Shown here: piece after piece, positions 1-7,442 of the stretch
Layout of the letters: each line of letters starts with the position of its first letter
Numbering within the stretch: position 1 is the stretch's first letter
Position numbers and translations under genes: made by a program
Assembly (NCBI GenBank): GCA_964639225.1
Contig: CAZXCK010000033.1
Span: 1 to 32,727 of the forward strand
Source: CAZXCK01 sp964639225
GTDB lineage: Bacteria > Chloroflexota > Anaerolineae > Aggregatilineales > Phototrophicaceae
Reading direction: 5' to 3'
DNA length: 32,727 nt
Notes under the pieces: model-generated
What the model was told of the DNA's origin: nothing
The model's database searches: none
The model's input: only the letters and a program-made list of their open reading frames with translations

Positions 1-176
1 CCCAGAATCAGCGTGCCGCCGTGTGAGTTGGCCAGCGCCGCCAGCGTGGTGGCGATGGCTTCCGGCGTCGCGTCTCCGGCCAGCCAGTCGAGCGAGGTGC
101 CGCGACCGCTGTTGATGAGCGCCCGCATGTCGTCAGTCGGCGATACGGGCGGCGTCGAAGGTGGCGCACTGTCCAC
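1..176 (-). CDS. AlbA_2-type (Schlafen-like) protein, N-terminus only
   Basis: Only the first 58 codons are in the window; the gene continues past the left edge. The reading frame opens with GTG at 176-174, immediately after the Lon stop codon (TAA then GTG), so the two genes are probably co-transcribed. An in-frame ATG at 128 is an alternative start, and neither start has a clear ribosome binding site. The visible peptide ends in ALANSHGGTLILG, which matches the conserved 'AFAN..GGtlliG' strand-turn of the AlbA_2 domain found in Schlafen-like and transcriptional-regulator ATP-binding proteins. The first 17 residues are Pro/Ser/Thr-rich and probably disordered. The domain name is a family-level inference from one motif. 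The rest of the protein, and so its function, cannot be seen. Confidence 0.6.
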   Translation of the reverse strand, partial: MDSAPPSTPPVSPTDDMRALINSGRGTSLDWLAGDATPEAIATTLAALANSHGGTLIL

Positions 177-2693
177 TTACGCTTTGTCCGTGTTGGTCGT
201 CCTTCTGCGGCGGCGGCTCCGGGGAGCCGGGTCGATATCGTCGTCGTCGCGCTCGTCGCTGCGCTCGCTGTCGCCGTGATCTGTGTTGCTCAGGCGGTCG
301 CGCTCGCGGCCCTCAGATGGTGGATCAAGCAGCACAGCGTCCATCACCTGCTGCATGTTGTCCACGAAGATGATATTCAGCTTGCGCTGGACACTGGCCG
401 GCACTTCAATCATATCCTTGCGGTTGGCTTCCGGCACAATCACACGCCGGATGTGCGCCCGGTGCGCTGCCAGCAGCTTCTCCTTGACTCCGCCTACCGC
501 CAGCACCCGACCGCGCAGCGTGATCTCGCCGGTCATGGCGGTGTCGCTGCGGATCTGGCGCTCGGTGAACACCGAAATGATCGCCGCCGCCAGCGTGATA
601 CCGGCGGATGGCCCGTCTTTGGGGATGGCCCCTTCCGGCAGATGCACATGAATGTCGTAGTTCTCGAAGTCGTCGTTGGGCACATCCAGGTCACGGGCGC
701 GCCAGCGCATGTAACTGAGCGCCGTCTGTGCCGACTCCTGCATAATCTCGCCGAGCTGCCCGGTGAGCGTCAGTGAGCCTTTGCCCGGCAGCAGCGAGAC
801 TTCGATGGTCAGCACGTCGCCGCCGTTGCTGGTCCAGGCCAGGCCGGTGGCGATACCCACGCTGTCCACGTCGTTAGCGCGCAGACCCAGGTACTCCGGC
901 GGCCCCAGGTAAGTGTTGATATGCCGCGACGTGACGCGGCGCGGGTAGCGTTTGTCTTCGGCCAGCAGCCGCGTGATTTTGCGGCAGACAGTGCCGATCT
1001 CGCGGTAGAAGTTGCGCACACCGGCTTCGTAGGTGTACTCGCGGATGATCGTCTGCAGGGCCGACGTCTGAAAGTGGATGTCGGCGTTTTCCAGGCCGTG
1101 CGCTTCGAGCTGCTTGGGCACCAGAAACAGCCGGGCGATCTCCAGCTTGTCCTCTTCGGTGTAGCCGGGGAACTCGATGACTTCCATACGGTCGAGCAGG
1201 GCAGGCGCCAGCGGATACAGATCGTTGGCAGTGGTGATGAACATCACCCGCGACAGATCGTAGGGCACGTCCAGGTAGTGATCGCTGAAGGCGACGTTCT
1301 GCTCCGGGTCCAGCACTTCGAGCAGAGCCGCCGCCGGGTCGCCGCGAAAGTCCGCGCCCAGCTTGTCGATCTCGTCCAGCATGAACACCGGGTTGATCGT
1401 CCCGGCGCGGCGCATGGTCTGCACGATGCGGCCTGGCATCGCGCCGATGTAGGTGCGGCGGTGGCCGCGTATCTCGGCTTCGTCGCGCACACCGCCCAGG
1501 CTTACGCGCACGAATTCGCGGCCCAGAGCTTTGGCGATGCTCTGGCCCATCGACGTCTTACCGACGCCGGGCGGCCCGACAAAGCACAGAATCGGGCTTT
1601 TCATCTTTTCGGCGGCCAGCTTGCGCACGGCAATATGCTCGATAATGCGATCTTTCACGCGCTTCAGGCCGTGATGCTCGGCATCCAGGATGCGCTCGGC
1701 GCTTTTGAGGTCCAGATTATCCTCACTGTCCTTGCTCCAGGGGACCGATACCATCCAGTCGAGATAGGTGCGGATGATGCCGACTTCCGGGGCCATCGGC
1801 GGGATGGTCTGCAGGCGCAGCAGCTCGCGCTGGGCTTTTTCGTAGGCTTCGGCGGTCATGCCCGCCTGGTCGATCTGCTGGCGCAGTTCGTCGATCTCCT
1901 GCTGGATAATGTCAGCCTCGCCCAGCTCGTTCTGGATGACGCGCATCTGCTCGCGCAGGTAGACCTCACGCTGGGTACGGGCCATCTCCTGCTGAATTTG
2001 CCCGTCGATCTCGTCGCGCAGTTCCAGCATATTGAGTTCTTCGGTGAGCAGGCTGGCGACATGACGCATGCGCTCGCCCAGTTCCAGCATCTCCAGCACT
2101 TCCTGGCGCTCATCCAGGCCGATGCTCATCGTCGAGGTCACGAAATCGGCCAGCCAGCCAGGGTCGCCCATGTTGATGGCGTAGTCCAGCACTTCTTCGG
2201 GCAGGTTGTCGTTGAGGTCAACGGCGTTTTCAAACAGGTTGATGAGCGTCTGTTCCAGCACGCTGATCTCGGACGGGTTGCGCGCCGTCTCGGCCAGGGG
2301 GCGCGCCCGCACCACCAGGTAGGGTTCGGACTGGACGACATCGACCACCTCAACGCGGCGTCGGCCTTCGGCCAGCGTAGATTTCTGGCGGTCTGGCAGG
2401 TTGATGATGCGCCCCAGGGCGATCTCTGTGCCGATGTCGAACAAATCGTCTAACTGCGGATTATCCAGATCGTCATCGCTGCGCGTGGCCAGTCCGATGA
2501 CTGTTTGTTTATGTTTGTGTGCAGTCCGCGCAGCAGCCAGCGCGCGCTCGCCGATGATCGTCACCGGTACCACGATACCCGGATATACGATCGTGTGGTG
2601 CAGCGGGATAACGGCCAGCTCAATCAGGCCGGATGAGTCGGTTTCGGCGTTTTTGATCGATTCAAAATCCTGAGCGCCGATTACTTCGGTCAA
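177..2693 (-). CDS. lon: ATP-dependent protease Lon (endopeptidase La)
   Basis: Cytosolic ATP-dependent serine protease that degrades misfolded and regulatory proteins. The 838 residues show the full LonA layout: N-terminal substrate-binding LON domain (about 24-225), coiled-coil linker (about 230-300), AAA+ module with Walker A GPPGVGKTS (about 373-381) and Walker B VFMLDEIDK (about 436-444), and a C-terminal protease domain. The catalytic dyad is visible as Ser696 in KDGPSAG and Lys739 in GGVKEKLLAAHRA, with the same 43-residue separation as in E. coli Lon. The start is TTG at 2693; a stop codon lies seven codons upstream in frame and no ATG is near, and AAGGAAG sits about 11 nt upstream. 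The last 40 or so residues form a charged tail rich in Arg, Asp and Ser, ending near RSRRRRR, which is longer than usual. The next gene starts directly at its stop codon. Confidence 0.97.
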   Translation of the reverse strand: MTEVIGAQDFESIKNAETDSSGLIELAVIPLHHTIVYPGIVVPVTIIGERALAAARTAHKHKQTVIGLATRSDDDLDNPQLDDLFDIGTEIALGRIINLPDRQKSTLAEGRRRVEVVDVVQSEPYLVVRARPLAETARNPSEISVLEQTLINLFENAVDLNDNLPEEVLDYAINMGDPGWLADFVTSTMSIGLDERQEVLEMLELGERMRHVASLLTEELNMLELRDEIDGQIQQEMARTQREVYLREQMRVIQNELGEADIIQQEIDELRQQIDQAGMTAEAYEKAQRELLRLQTIPPMAPEVGIIRTYLDWMVSVPWSKDSEDNLDLKSAERILDAEHHGLKRVKDRIIEHIAVRKLAAEKMKSPILCFVGPPGVGKTSMGQSIAKALGREFVRVSLGGVRDEAEIRGHRRTYIGAMPGRIVQTMRRAGTINPVFMLDEIDKLGADFRGDPAAALLEVLDPEQNVAFSDHYLDVPYDLSRVMFITTANDLYPLAPALLDRMEVIEFPGYTEEDKLEIARLFLVPKQLEAHGLENADIHFQTSALQTIIREYTYEAGVRNFYREIGTVCRKITRLLAEDKRYPRRVTSRHINTYLGPPEYLGLRANDVDSVGIATGLAWTSNGGDVLTIEVSLLPGKGSLTLTGQLGEIMQESAQTALSYMRWRARDLDVPNDDFENYDIHVHLPEGAIPKDGPSAGITLAAAIISVFTERQIRSDTAMTGEITLRGRVLAVGGVKEKLLAAHRAHIRRVIVPEANRKDMIEVPASVQRKLNIIFVDNMQQVMDAVLLDPPSEGRERDRLSNTDHGDSERSDERDDDDIDPAPRSRRRRRTTNTDKA

Positions 2694-2742
2694 CGGATCG
2701 TCTTCCTTAACTCACATACAGGGTAGGGGATTGTTACCCGAC

Positions 2743-2772
2743 AGTGTACCTTAATTTGCCGCTGGATGTAAG
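2743..2772 (-). promoter_or_regulatory. Candidate promoter of lon
   Basis: On the minus strand CTTACA (2772-2767) and TACACT (2748-2743) are separated by 18 nt; each matches four of six positions of the sigma-70 consensus. A transcript would begin about 45 nt before the TTG start of lon. The match is moderate and rests on pattern alone. Confidence 0.3.
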
Positions 2773-2790
2773 ATGCGCGCCGAAACTCCC

Positions 2791-2819
2791 TTGTACGCCC
2801 CGGTCGAGTCGGCTAGACT
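2791..2819 (+). promoter_or_regulatory. Candidate promoter of the 2894-7376 gene run
   Basis: TTGTAC (2791-2796) and TAGACT (2814-2819) are separated by exactly 17 nt, each matching four of six sigma-70 consensus positions. It points towards the exported-protein gene at 2894 and lies back-to-back with the candidate lon promoter. The resulting leader would be about 65-70 nt and would contain the two hairpins listed next. Confidence 0.4.
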
Positions 2820-2831
2820 GAGCGCATGCAG

Positions 2832-2879
2832 CCCGGCGGGATTGCCCCCGCCGGGGCAGTTGTTCTCTTGTTGAGAGAA
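2832..2879 (+). promoter_or_regulatory. Two tandem hairpins in the mRNA leader
   Basis: The first hairpin has a perfect 9-bp GC stem, CCCGGCGGG (2832-2840) with CCCGCCGGG (2847-2855), and a 6-nt loop. The second is a perfect 6-bp stem, TTCTCT (2863-2868) with AGAGAA (2874-2879), and a 5-nt loop. The 3' arm of the second overlaps the only purine-rich ribosome binding site, AGAAGG (2876-2881), ahead of the ATG at 2894. The pairing can be read directly; a regulatory role is inference. The first hairpin lacks a following U-tract, so it is not a classic terminator. Confidence 0.45.
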
Positions 2880-2893
2880 GGCGAACAAACGAT

Positions 2894-4300
2894 ATGCGTT
2901 TCCCAATCTGGCTTACCCTGATCGCGGCGCTGGTGACGCTGGCCGTTGTGCTGGTGGTGGGGTCGATTGCGCTGCAACCGCCCCGTCCGCTGCTCGTCTC
3001 GGCGAGCTTCAGCCATGAGCGTATTTCTCCTAATGCCGACGGCGTGGACGATGCCGGCGAGTTCCGCTACGAGGTCACGCGCAACGCCTTTGTTTCGCTG
3101 ACCTTAACCGATACCGGCGGTACGGCATACGTTTTCCGCGAGGACGAGCGCCGCATCCCGGACGAGTACGCCATGCTGTTCAGCGGCGTGGTGGATGGCT
3201 ATGTCCTGCCCGGTGAATCGGTCTCAGGGGATGTCATGCGCCGCCTGCTGCCGGATGGCGTCTATACCTGGACGCTGCGCGCCGTCGCCCAGGATGACGG
3301 CGAAATCATGGAAGAATCCGGCATTATCGAAATCGTCGATGCCGATGCGACCCTGCCGGACATCACGACGTTTGAGATCGGCCCGCAGGAATTTACCCCC
3401 AACCAGGACGGTATCAACGACCGCACCTGGATCAACGTGTTTGTCACCAAAGAGGCTGAACTCAACGTATACATGATTGGCGAGAACGGCGAGCGTCTGT
3501 TTATTGCCCGGCGCGAGGAAGGCCGTGATATCGGCGAGGCTGGCCTTCATGCCTTTGACTATGAGGGCGGCATCGACATTGGCGCAGACCCGCCGCCTGA
3601 TGGCACTTATACTGTCGTCGCTGAAGCCAGTGACGCCGTCGGCCAGATCGTGCGCCAGTCTGGCCCGCTGACCATCCGCGATGGCGGCAATCCGCGCGCC
3701 GAGATCATCGGCCAGCCCACTGGCGTCGATGTGGTGTTTGAGGTCATGCCTTACAGTGACGACTTTTTCTCGTCGGCGGACGGCCTGGGTGACCGCGTGC
3801 CGGTCCCGGCGGACCCGGACGCGCTGGCGCGGACGACCGTCAACGTGCGCCAGGGCGACCTGCTGGTGTTCCGCCTCACCGTGCAGAATTACGGCCCCAC
3901 GCCCATTCGCACCACCGGACCGCCGCCGGGGACCGTCTACCAGCAGACGCAGCGCGCCGCCTCGATGGGCGAGTTCGACCAGTCCGGCGCGTGGCGTGTG
4001 GGTATCGACTGCGAGACGGAGATTGTCGATTATCCCTGGCGCTGGGCCATTGGCGACGAGAGCAACCTCACCGACTGGACCGACCCGGTCACCGGCAACA
4101 CCTATTACTATCTGCCGCCGGGCGAGCAGTCGGTGGTGTGGGGCGCAGTCCGCATGACGGAGATCGTCGATACGCGCAATCCACAGGACTGCTGGGCCGG
4201 TCTGATTCATGAAGACGTGGCTGTTTCGCTGCAAAACAGCAACCGGGGCCGCCGCGAAGTCGAAATCCTGCCATCTTCAACGTTCACAGCCGATGATTAA
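2894..4300 (+). CDS. Exported protein with FlgD/CHU_C-type Ig-like domains
   Basis: Protein of 468 residues with one N-terminal hydrophobic segment (about 5-27) after Met-Arg, acting as a signal anchor or uncleaved signal peptide, so the bulk lies outside the membrane. Two Ig-like segments start with ISPNADGVDD (about 44-53) and FTPNQDGIND (about 167-176). This 'sPN.DG.nD' motif opens FlgD-like and gliding-type C-terminal Ig domains and can bind calcium. Each is followed by a strand pattern ending in 'DGxYTxxxxA'. The last 160 residues form a further beta-rich region with two Cys residues and resemble DUF11-like or conserved-repeat material, though weakly. The gene is first in a plus-strand run, 42 nt ahead of a lipoprotein gene. 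A structural or adhesive surface role is likely; no enzymatic motif is visible. Confidence 0.75.
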   Translation: MRFPIWLTLIAALVTLAVVLVVGSIALQPPRPLLVSASFSHERISPNADGVDDAGEFRYEVTRNAFVSLTLTDTGGTAYVFREDERRIPDEYAMLFSGVVDGYVLPGESVSGDVMRRLLPDGVYTWTLRAVAQDDGEIMEESGIIEIVDADATLPDITTFEIGPQEFTPNQDGINDRTWINVFVTKEAELNVYMIGENGERLFIARREEGRDIGEAGLHAFDYEGGIDIGADPPPDGTYTVVAEASDAVGQIVRQSGPLTIRDGGNPRAEIIGQPTGVDVVFEVMPYSDDFFSSADGLGDRVPVPADPDALARTTVNVRQGDLLVFRLTVQNYGPTPIRTTGPPPGTVYQQTQRAASMGEFDQSGAWRVGIDCETEIVDYPWRWAIGDESNLTDWTDPVTGNTYYYLPPGEQSVVWGAVRMTEIVDTRNPQDCWAGLIHEDVAVSLQNSNRGRREVEILPSSTFTADD

Positions 4301-4330
4301 CGTATAATTGAGCTAGTATGGCATTATACG
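4301..4330. promoter_or_regulatory. Perfect 8-bp inverted repeat before the lipoprotein gene
   Basis: CGTATAAT (4301-4308) and ATTATACG (4323-4330) are exact reverse complements separated by 14 nt, with centres 22 bp apart, about two helical turns. The repeat begins immediately after the stop codon of the preceding gene and ends just before the ribosome binding site (GGAG near 4332) of the next. Each arm contains a TATAAT-like hexamer but no good -35 partner is visible. It could be an operator for a dimeric regulator or an mRNA hairpin between the two cistrons. Confidence 0.4.
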
Positions 4331-4342
4331 CGGAGCGGCGAC

Positions 4343-5662
4343 ATGAACAACAAGCGTGCATGGTGGATGATGTGGATACTGGTGTTGGTTCTGGCTGGCT
4401 GCGGCGGCGCTGATGAGGTCCCCGAGATCGAGCCGACGGCTACGCCAGCGCCGACACTCTCGCCAGAGGAACGGGTCACCTTCGACTCCGGTACCGCCCA
4501 GAACCCGCTGCGGCTGGTCATGCGCCCGGCAGATACCATCGCCGCCCGTATGAATGAGGTACTGGCCACCGAGTTCGACGTGCGGCGCAGCCGACTCGTG
4601 TCAGATGCGGACCTGCGCGACACGCTCGAACTGGATGACGTGACGGCGCTCAACCCCGCGCTGCGCCGCGACTTCGGCGTGGAGCTGTCCCCGGACGCCG
4701 CCGAGTCGCTGACGACGCTGGCCGATCTGGAAGCCGCTGTCCAGGCGCTGGTCGCTGAGCAGGTCTCCGATGCTGTGCAGCGCCGAACCGGCCTGCACTT
4801 CGAGCTGGTGTTTGTCGAGGCTTACGCCGACGCGCTGGTTGAACTGTGCCAGTCCGGGGGTGGGCTGGTGTCGCTGCCGTTGCTGGACGGCGTGACCTAT
4901 ACCGCTGCTGTTGCTCGTAACTGCGGCCAGCCGGCGCTGCATATGGCGGGTGGCGCGTCCCCGGCGGGTCTGTTCGTTGACCTGGACGACTCACCGCCGC
5001 CTGCAGCTCAGATCGCCGCCGAATCTGAGGCTGAAGAATCCGGTGACGATGTGGCTGAAGAAGCAGAGGACGCCACGCCGCCGGAAGTCGCCGCCGCGCC
5101 TGCTTTCGACCTGTCGGCTGTGCCGCTGCGTTTCGGCGCGCCGGGTGTAATCGTCGCTAATGCTGGCCTGGGCTCCACCGATGTCAGTCTGGTCAATGGG
5201 CGGACGTTCTGCCGCCTGGGATACGACGATTTTTACTCGTGGCTGCTGCCTTCGCTGGTGCTGCGGGCAGATGGCATCGATCTGGAAGGCGCTGCCGCTG
5301 AGATTCGCGATTACGCCAATCCGGGCGCGCTGCTGCGGGCGGTCGCCAGCGGCGATTGTGCCGCCGCCGGTTTTGCGCGTGAAGTCTACGATACGCTGGC
5401 CGTGCCGGAAGGCGTGACCGTCATCGCCGAGACGGTCGATATGCCTTACGGTGTGCTGATGGTTCCGCTGGAAGTGGGGCTGGGCGTGCGGCTGGCCCTG
5501 GCCGAGCATCTGCCGGCGCTGGCCGTCGATGCGCAGGATGGGCGCGCTCTGCATCTGCTGCTGGGACAGACGGCCCTGGTGCCGGTCGAAGCGGATGACC
5601 TGGTCGAACTCGACGCTTTCATGCAGTCCACCGGCCTGAATTTCGCCCAGTTGGGGGATTAA
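4343..5662 (+). CDS. Lipoprotein resembling a PhnD-type substrate-binding protein
   Basis: Protein of 439 residues with a classic lipoprotein signal: a basic start, a hydrophobic stretch, then the lipobox LAGC with Cys20. It is followed by a Thr/Pro/Ala linker (PTATPAPTLSP). The body looks two-lobed. The C-terminal half contains GRTFCRLGYDDFYSW and an acidic 'DYANPGALLRAVASGDC' region followed by VTVIAETVDMPYGVLMVP, which recalls PhnD/SsuA-type periplasmic binding proteins ('A...G..Da'). An acidic linker rich in Glu and Asp (about 225-250) separates the halves. Four Cys residues beyond the lipobox may form disulfides. No ABC permease or ATPase gene is next to it, so transport is not supported by context; a sensing or adhesion role is equally possible. 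Its stop overlaps the next start (TAATG). Confidence 0.7.
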   Translation: MNNKRAWWMMWILVLVLAGCGGADEVPEIEPTATPAPTLSPEERVTFDSGTAQNPLRLVMRPADTIAARMNEVLATEFDVRRSRLVSDADLRDTLELDDVTALNPALRRDFGVELSPDAAESLTTLADLEAAVQALVAEQVSDAVQRRTGLHFELVFVEAYADALVELCQSGGGLVSLPLLDGVTYTAAVARNCGQPALHMAGGASPAGLFVDLDDSPPPAAQIAAESEAEESGDDVAEEAEDATPPEVAAAPAFDLSAVPLRFGAPGVIVANAGLGSTDVSLVNGRTFCRLGYDDFYSWLLPSLVLRADGIDLEGAAAEIRDYANPGALLRAVASGDCAAAGFAREVYDTLAVPEGVTVIAETVDMPYGVLMVPLEVGLGVRLALAEHLPALAVDAQDGRALHLLLGQTALVPVEADDLVELDAFMQSTGLNFAQLGD

Positions 5663-6615
5663 TGCCTGATCTCGCGGTGGTTATCGTCAACTGGAACACG
5701 CGCGAGCTGGTGCTGGACGCGCTGCGCAGCCTGTTCGCTGACCTGGACGCTAACGGCCCAGCGGCGACCGTGTATGTTGTCGATAACGCCTCGACCGACG
5801 GCTCGGCGGACGCCATCCGCGCGCAGTTCCCACAGGTAGAGCTGATCGCCAGCGAGCGCAATCTGGGCTTTGCTGGTGGCAACAATCACGCCCTGCGCCG
5901 GATGGGCTTCGGCCCGGTGCGGCCTGCACCCGATTTGCCTGACGCCGTCTATCTGCTCAACTCCGACACGATTACCCAGCCAGGCGCGACGCGGACGCTC
6001 TACGATGCGCTTATGGTCGACTCGCGCCTGGGCGTGGTTGGTGCGCGCCTGAGTTACGGCGATGGCAGCTTTCAGCACGGGGCTTTCGCCTTTCCCGGCC
6101 TGCGCCAGTTGTGGGCCGAATTCTTCCCAACGCCGGGCCGCTGGATCGAAGGCCGCTTCAACGGGCGTTATCCGCGCGCCTGCTACGAAAGCGACCAGCC
6201 GTTTCGCGTCGATTTCACGCTGGGCGCGACCATGATGCTCAAGCGCGAGGTCATCCAGCAGACGGGCCTGTTCGACGAGGCGTTCTTCATGTACTGCGAA
6301 GAAATCGACTGGGCCTGGCGTATCCACCGCGCTGGCTGGGACATCGCCTGTGTACCGGCGGCGCATGTCGTCCATCTGGCTGGGCAGAGTACGTCCCAGG
6401 TGCGTCCGCAGAGCGTGGTCAATCTGTGGCGCAGCCGTCTGCTGCTGTACAGGCGCTATTATCCGCGCTGGAAACTGGCGGCGGCGCGCTGGCTGGTCGT
6501 CGCCGGGATGCGGCGGCAGATCGCCCGCGTACAGGCTGATGCTTCGCTGCCGGCAGACGACCGCCAGGCGCTTATCGACGCTTACCGGCAGGTAGAAGGG
6601 CTGGCACGCTCATGA
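5662..6615 (+). CDS. Family 2 glycosyltransferase (rhamnosyltransferase-like)
   Basis: Cytoplasmic GT-A fold glycosyltransferase of 317 residues. It opens with LAVVIVNWNTRELV and VVDNASTDGS, the nucleotide-sugar-binding start of GT2 enzymes of the WbbL/rhamnosyltransferase type, and continues with NLGFAGGNNHAL. The metal-binding region reads LLNSDT (DxD variant). The acceptor/catalytic region contains GATMMLKREV and FDEAFFMYCEEIDWAWR, with the ED/EE motif expected for the catalytic base, followed by HVVHLAGQST. No membrane segment is evident apart from weak hydrophobicity near the C-terminus. Its ATG overlaps the previous stop by 1 nt (TAATG) and its TGA overlaps the next start (ATGA), so it is translationally coupled on both sides. 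Donor and acceptor sugars cannot be read from sequence. Confidence 0.9.
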   Translation: MPDLAVVIVNWNTRELVLDALRSLFADLDANGPAATVYVVDNASTDGSADAIRAQFPQVELIASERNLGFAGGNNHALRRMGFGPVRPAPDLPDAVYLLNSDTITQPGATRTLYDALMVDSRLGVVGARLSYGDGSFQHGAFAFPGLRQLWAEFFPTPGRWIEGRFNGRYPRACYESDQPFRVDFTLGATMMLKREVIQQTGLFDEAFFMYCEEIDWAWRIHRAGWDIACVPAAHVVHLAGQSTSQVRPQSVVNLWRSRLLLYRRYYPRWKLAAARWLVVAGMRRQIARVQADASLPADDRQALIDAYRQVEGLARS

Positions 6616-7376
6616 CCCGGCTGGCGGCGGTCATCCTGACGTATAACGAAGCCCGGCACATCGAGGACTGCATCGACTCGGTGCAGTTCGCCGATTGGGT
6701 GCTGGTGTTTGATTCGTTCAGCACCGACGACACGGTGACGCTGGCCCGTGAGCGCGGCGCGGAAGTGGTCCAGCACGCCTTCGCCGATTACGCCAGCCAG
6801 CGCAACGCCGCCCTGGATGCCGTCGGTGACCGGGCCGACTGGGTGCTGTTCGTCGACGCCGACGAGCGCATTCCAGCGCCGCTGGCTGAAGAAGTTCGCG
6901 TAGTCATGGGGAATTCGGATTATGCCGGCTGGCGAGTGCCACGTCACAATTACATCTTCGGCAAACTGACCCTGGGCGCGGGCTGGCATCCCGATTACCA
7001 GACGCGCCTGCTCAGAGTCGGCGCTGCCCGTTACGACCCGACGCGCAAGGTCCATGAGGTTGTCCTGCTCGACGGCCCGCTGGGCACACTGGAGAATCCG
7101 CTGGTGCATCACAATTATCAGCACATAGCGCAGTTCCTCGCCAAGCAGCGTGTATACACCGCCTACGAAGCGCAGATCATGTTCGAGCAGGGGATTCGCC
7201 CCAAACCCCAGAATTACATCCTGCAACCGCTGCGCCATTTTCGCTGGCGCTGGCTGACGCTCAAAGGCTATCAGGACGGCTGGCACGGGCTTCGTCTCAG
7301 CCTGTTGATGGCCTGGTACGAGTTCCGCAAGTATGTCATTCTGCGCGGCCTGTGGCGCGACTCAGCAGGCACATGA
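6612..7376 (+). CDS. Family 2 glycosyltransferase (WaaE/KdtX-like)
   Basis: GT2 enzyme of 254 residues resembling the WaaE/KdtX group. The N-terminus LAAVILTYNEARHIEDCI and VFDSFSTDDTV are the donor-binding motifs, ADYASQRNAAL is typical of this subgroup, and VLFVDADERI provides the DxD metal site. The later HPDYQTRLLR and KVHEVVLLDG segments match the acceptor-side motif of the family. The start codon sits in an ATGA overlap with the preceding glycosyltransferase, so the two are almost certainly co-expressed. It is the last gene of this run, followed 12 nt later by a strong terminator. It probably acts on lipid-linked surface glycan at the inner face of the membrane, perhaps adding consecutive sugars with its partner; specificity is unknown. 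Confidence 0.9.
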   Translation: MTRLAAVILTYNEARHIEDCIDSVQFADWVLVFDSFSTDDTVTLARERGAEVVQHAFADYASQRNAALDAVGDRADWVLFVDADERIPAPLAEEVRVVMGNSDYAGWRVPRHNYIFGKLTLGAGWHPDYQTRLLRVGAARYDPTRKVHEVVLLDGPLGTLENPLVHHNYQHIAQFLAKQRVYTAYEAQIMFEQGIRPKPQNYILQPLRHFRWRWLTLKGYQDGWHGLRLSLLMAWYEFRKYVILRGLWRDSAGT

Positions 7377-7388
7377 ACAGAGAATCGC

Positions 7389-7421
7389 CGGGGGCGAGAG
7401 ACATCACGACTCTCGCCCCCG
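7389..7421. terminator. Bidirectional hairpin terminator between convergent genes
   Basis: A perfect 12-bp stem, CGGGGGCGAGAG (7389-7400) with CTCTCGCCCCCG (7410-7421), has a 9-nt loop. It lies in the 66-nt gap between the stop of a plus-strand glycosyltransferase and the stop of the minus-strand HPF gene, so it can serve both transcripts. No U-tract follows on either side, so termination would rely on the very stable stem or on Rho. Confidence 0.75.
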
Positions 7422-7442
7422 CATTGATGTCCCGCTGCGCGA

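Noticed and set aside
921..2453. Open frame of 510 codons on the plus strand inside lon
   Set aside because: It lies antisense to the well-supported Lon coding sequence, has no family motif and reflects high GC content suppressing stop codons.
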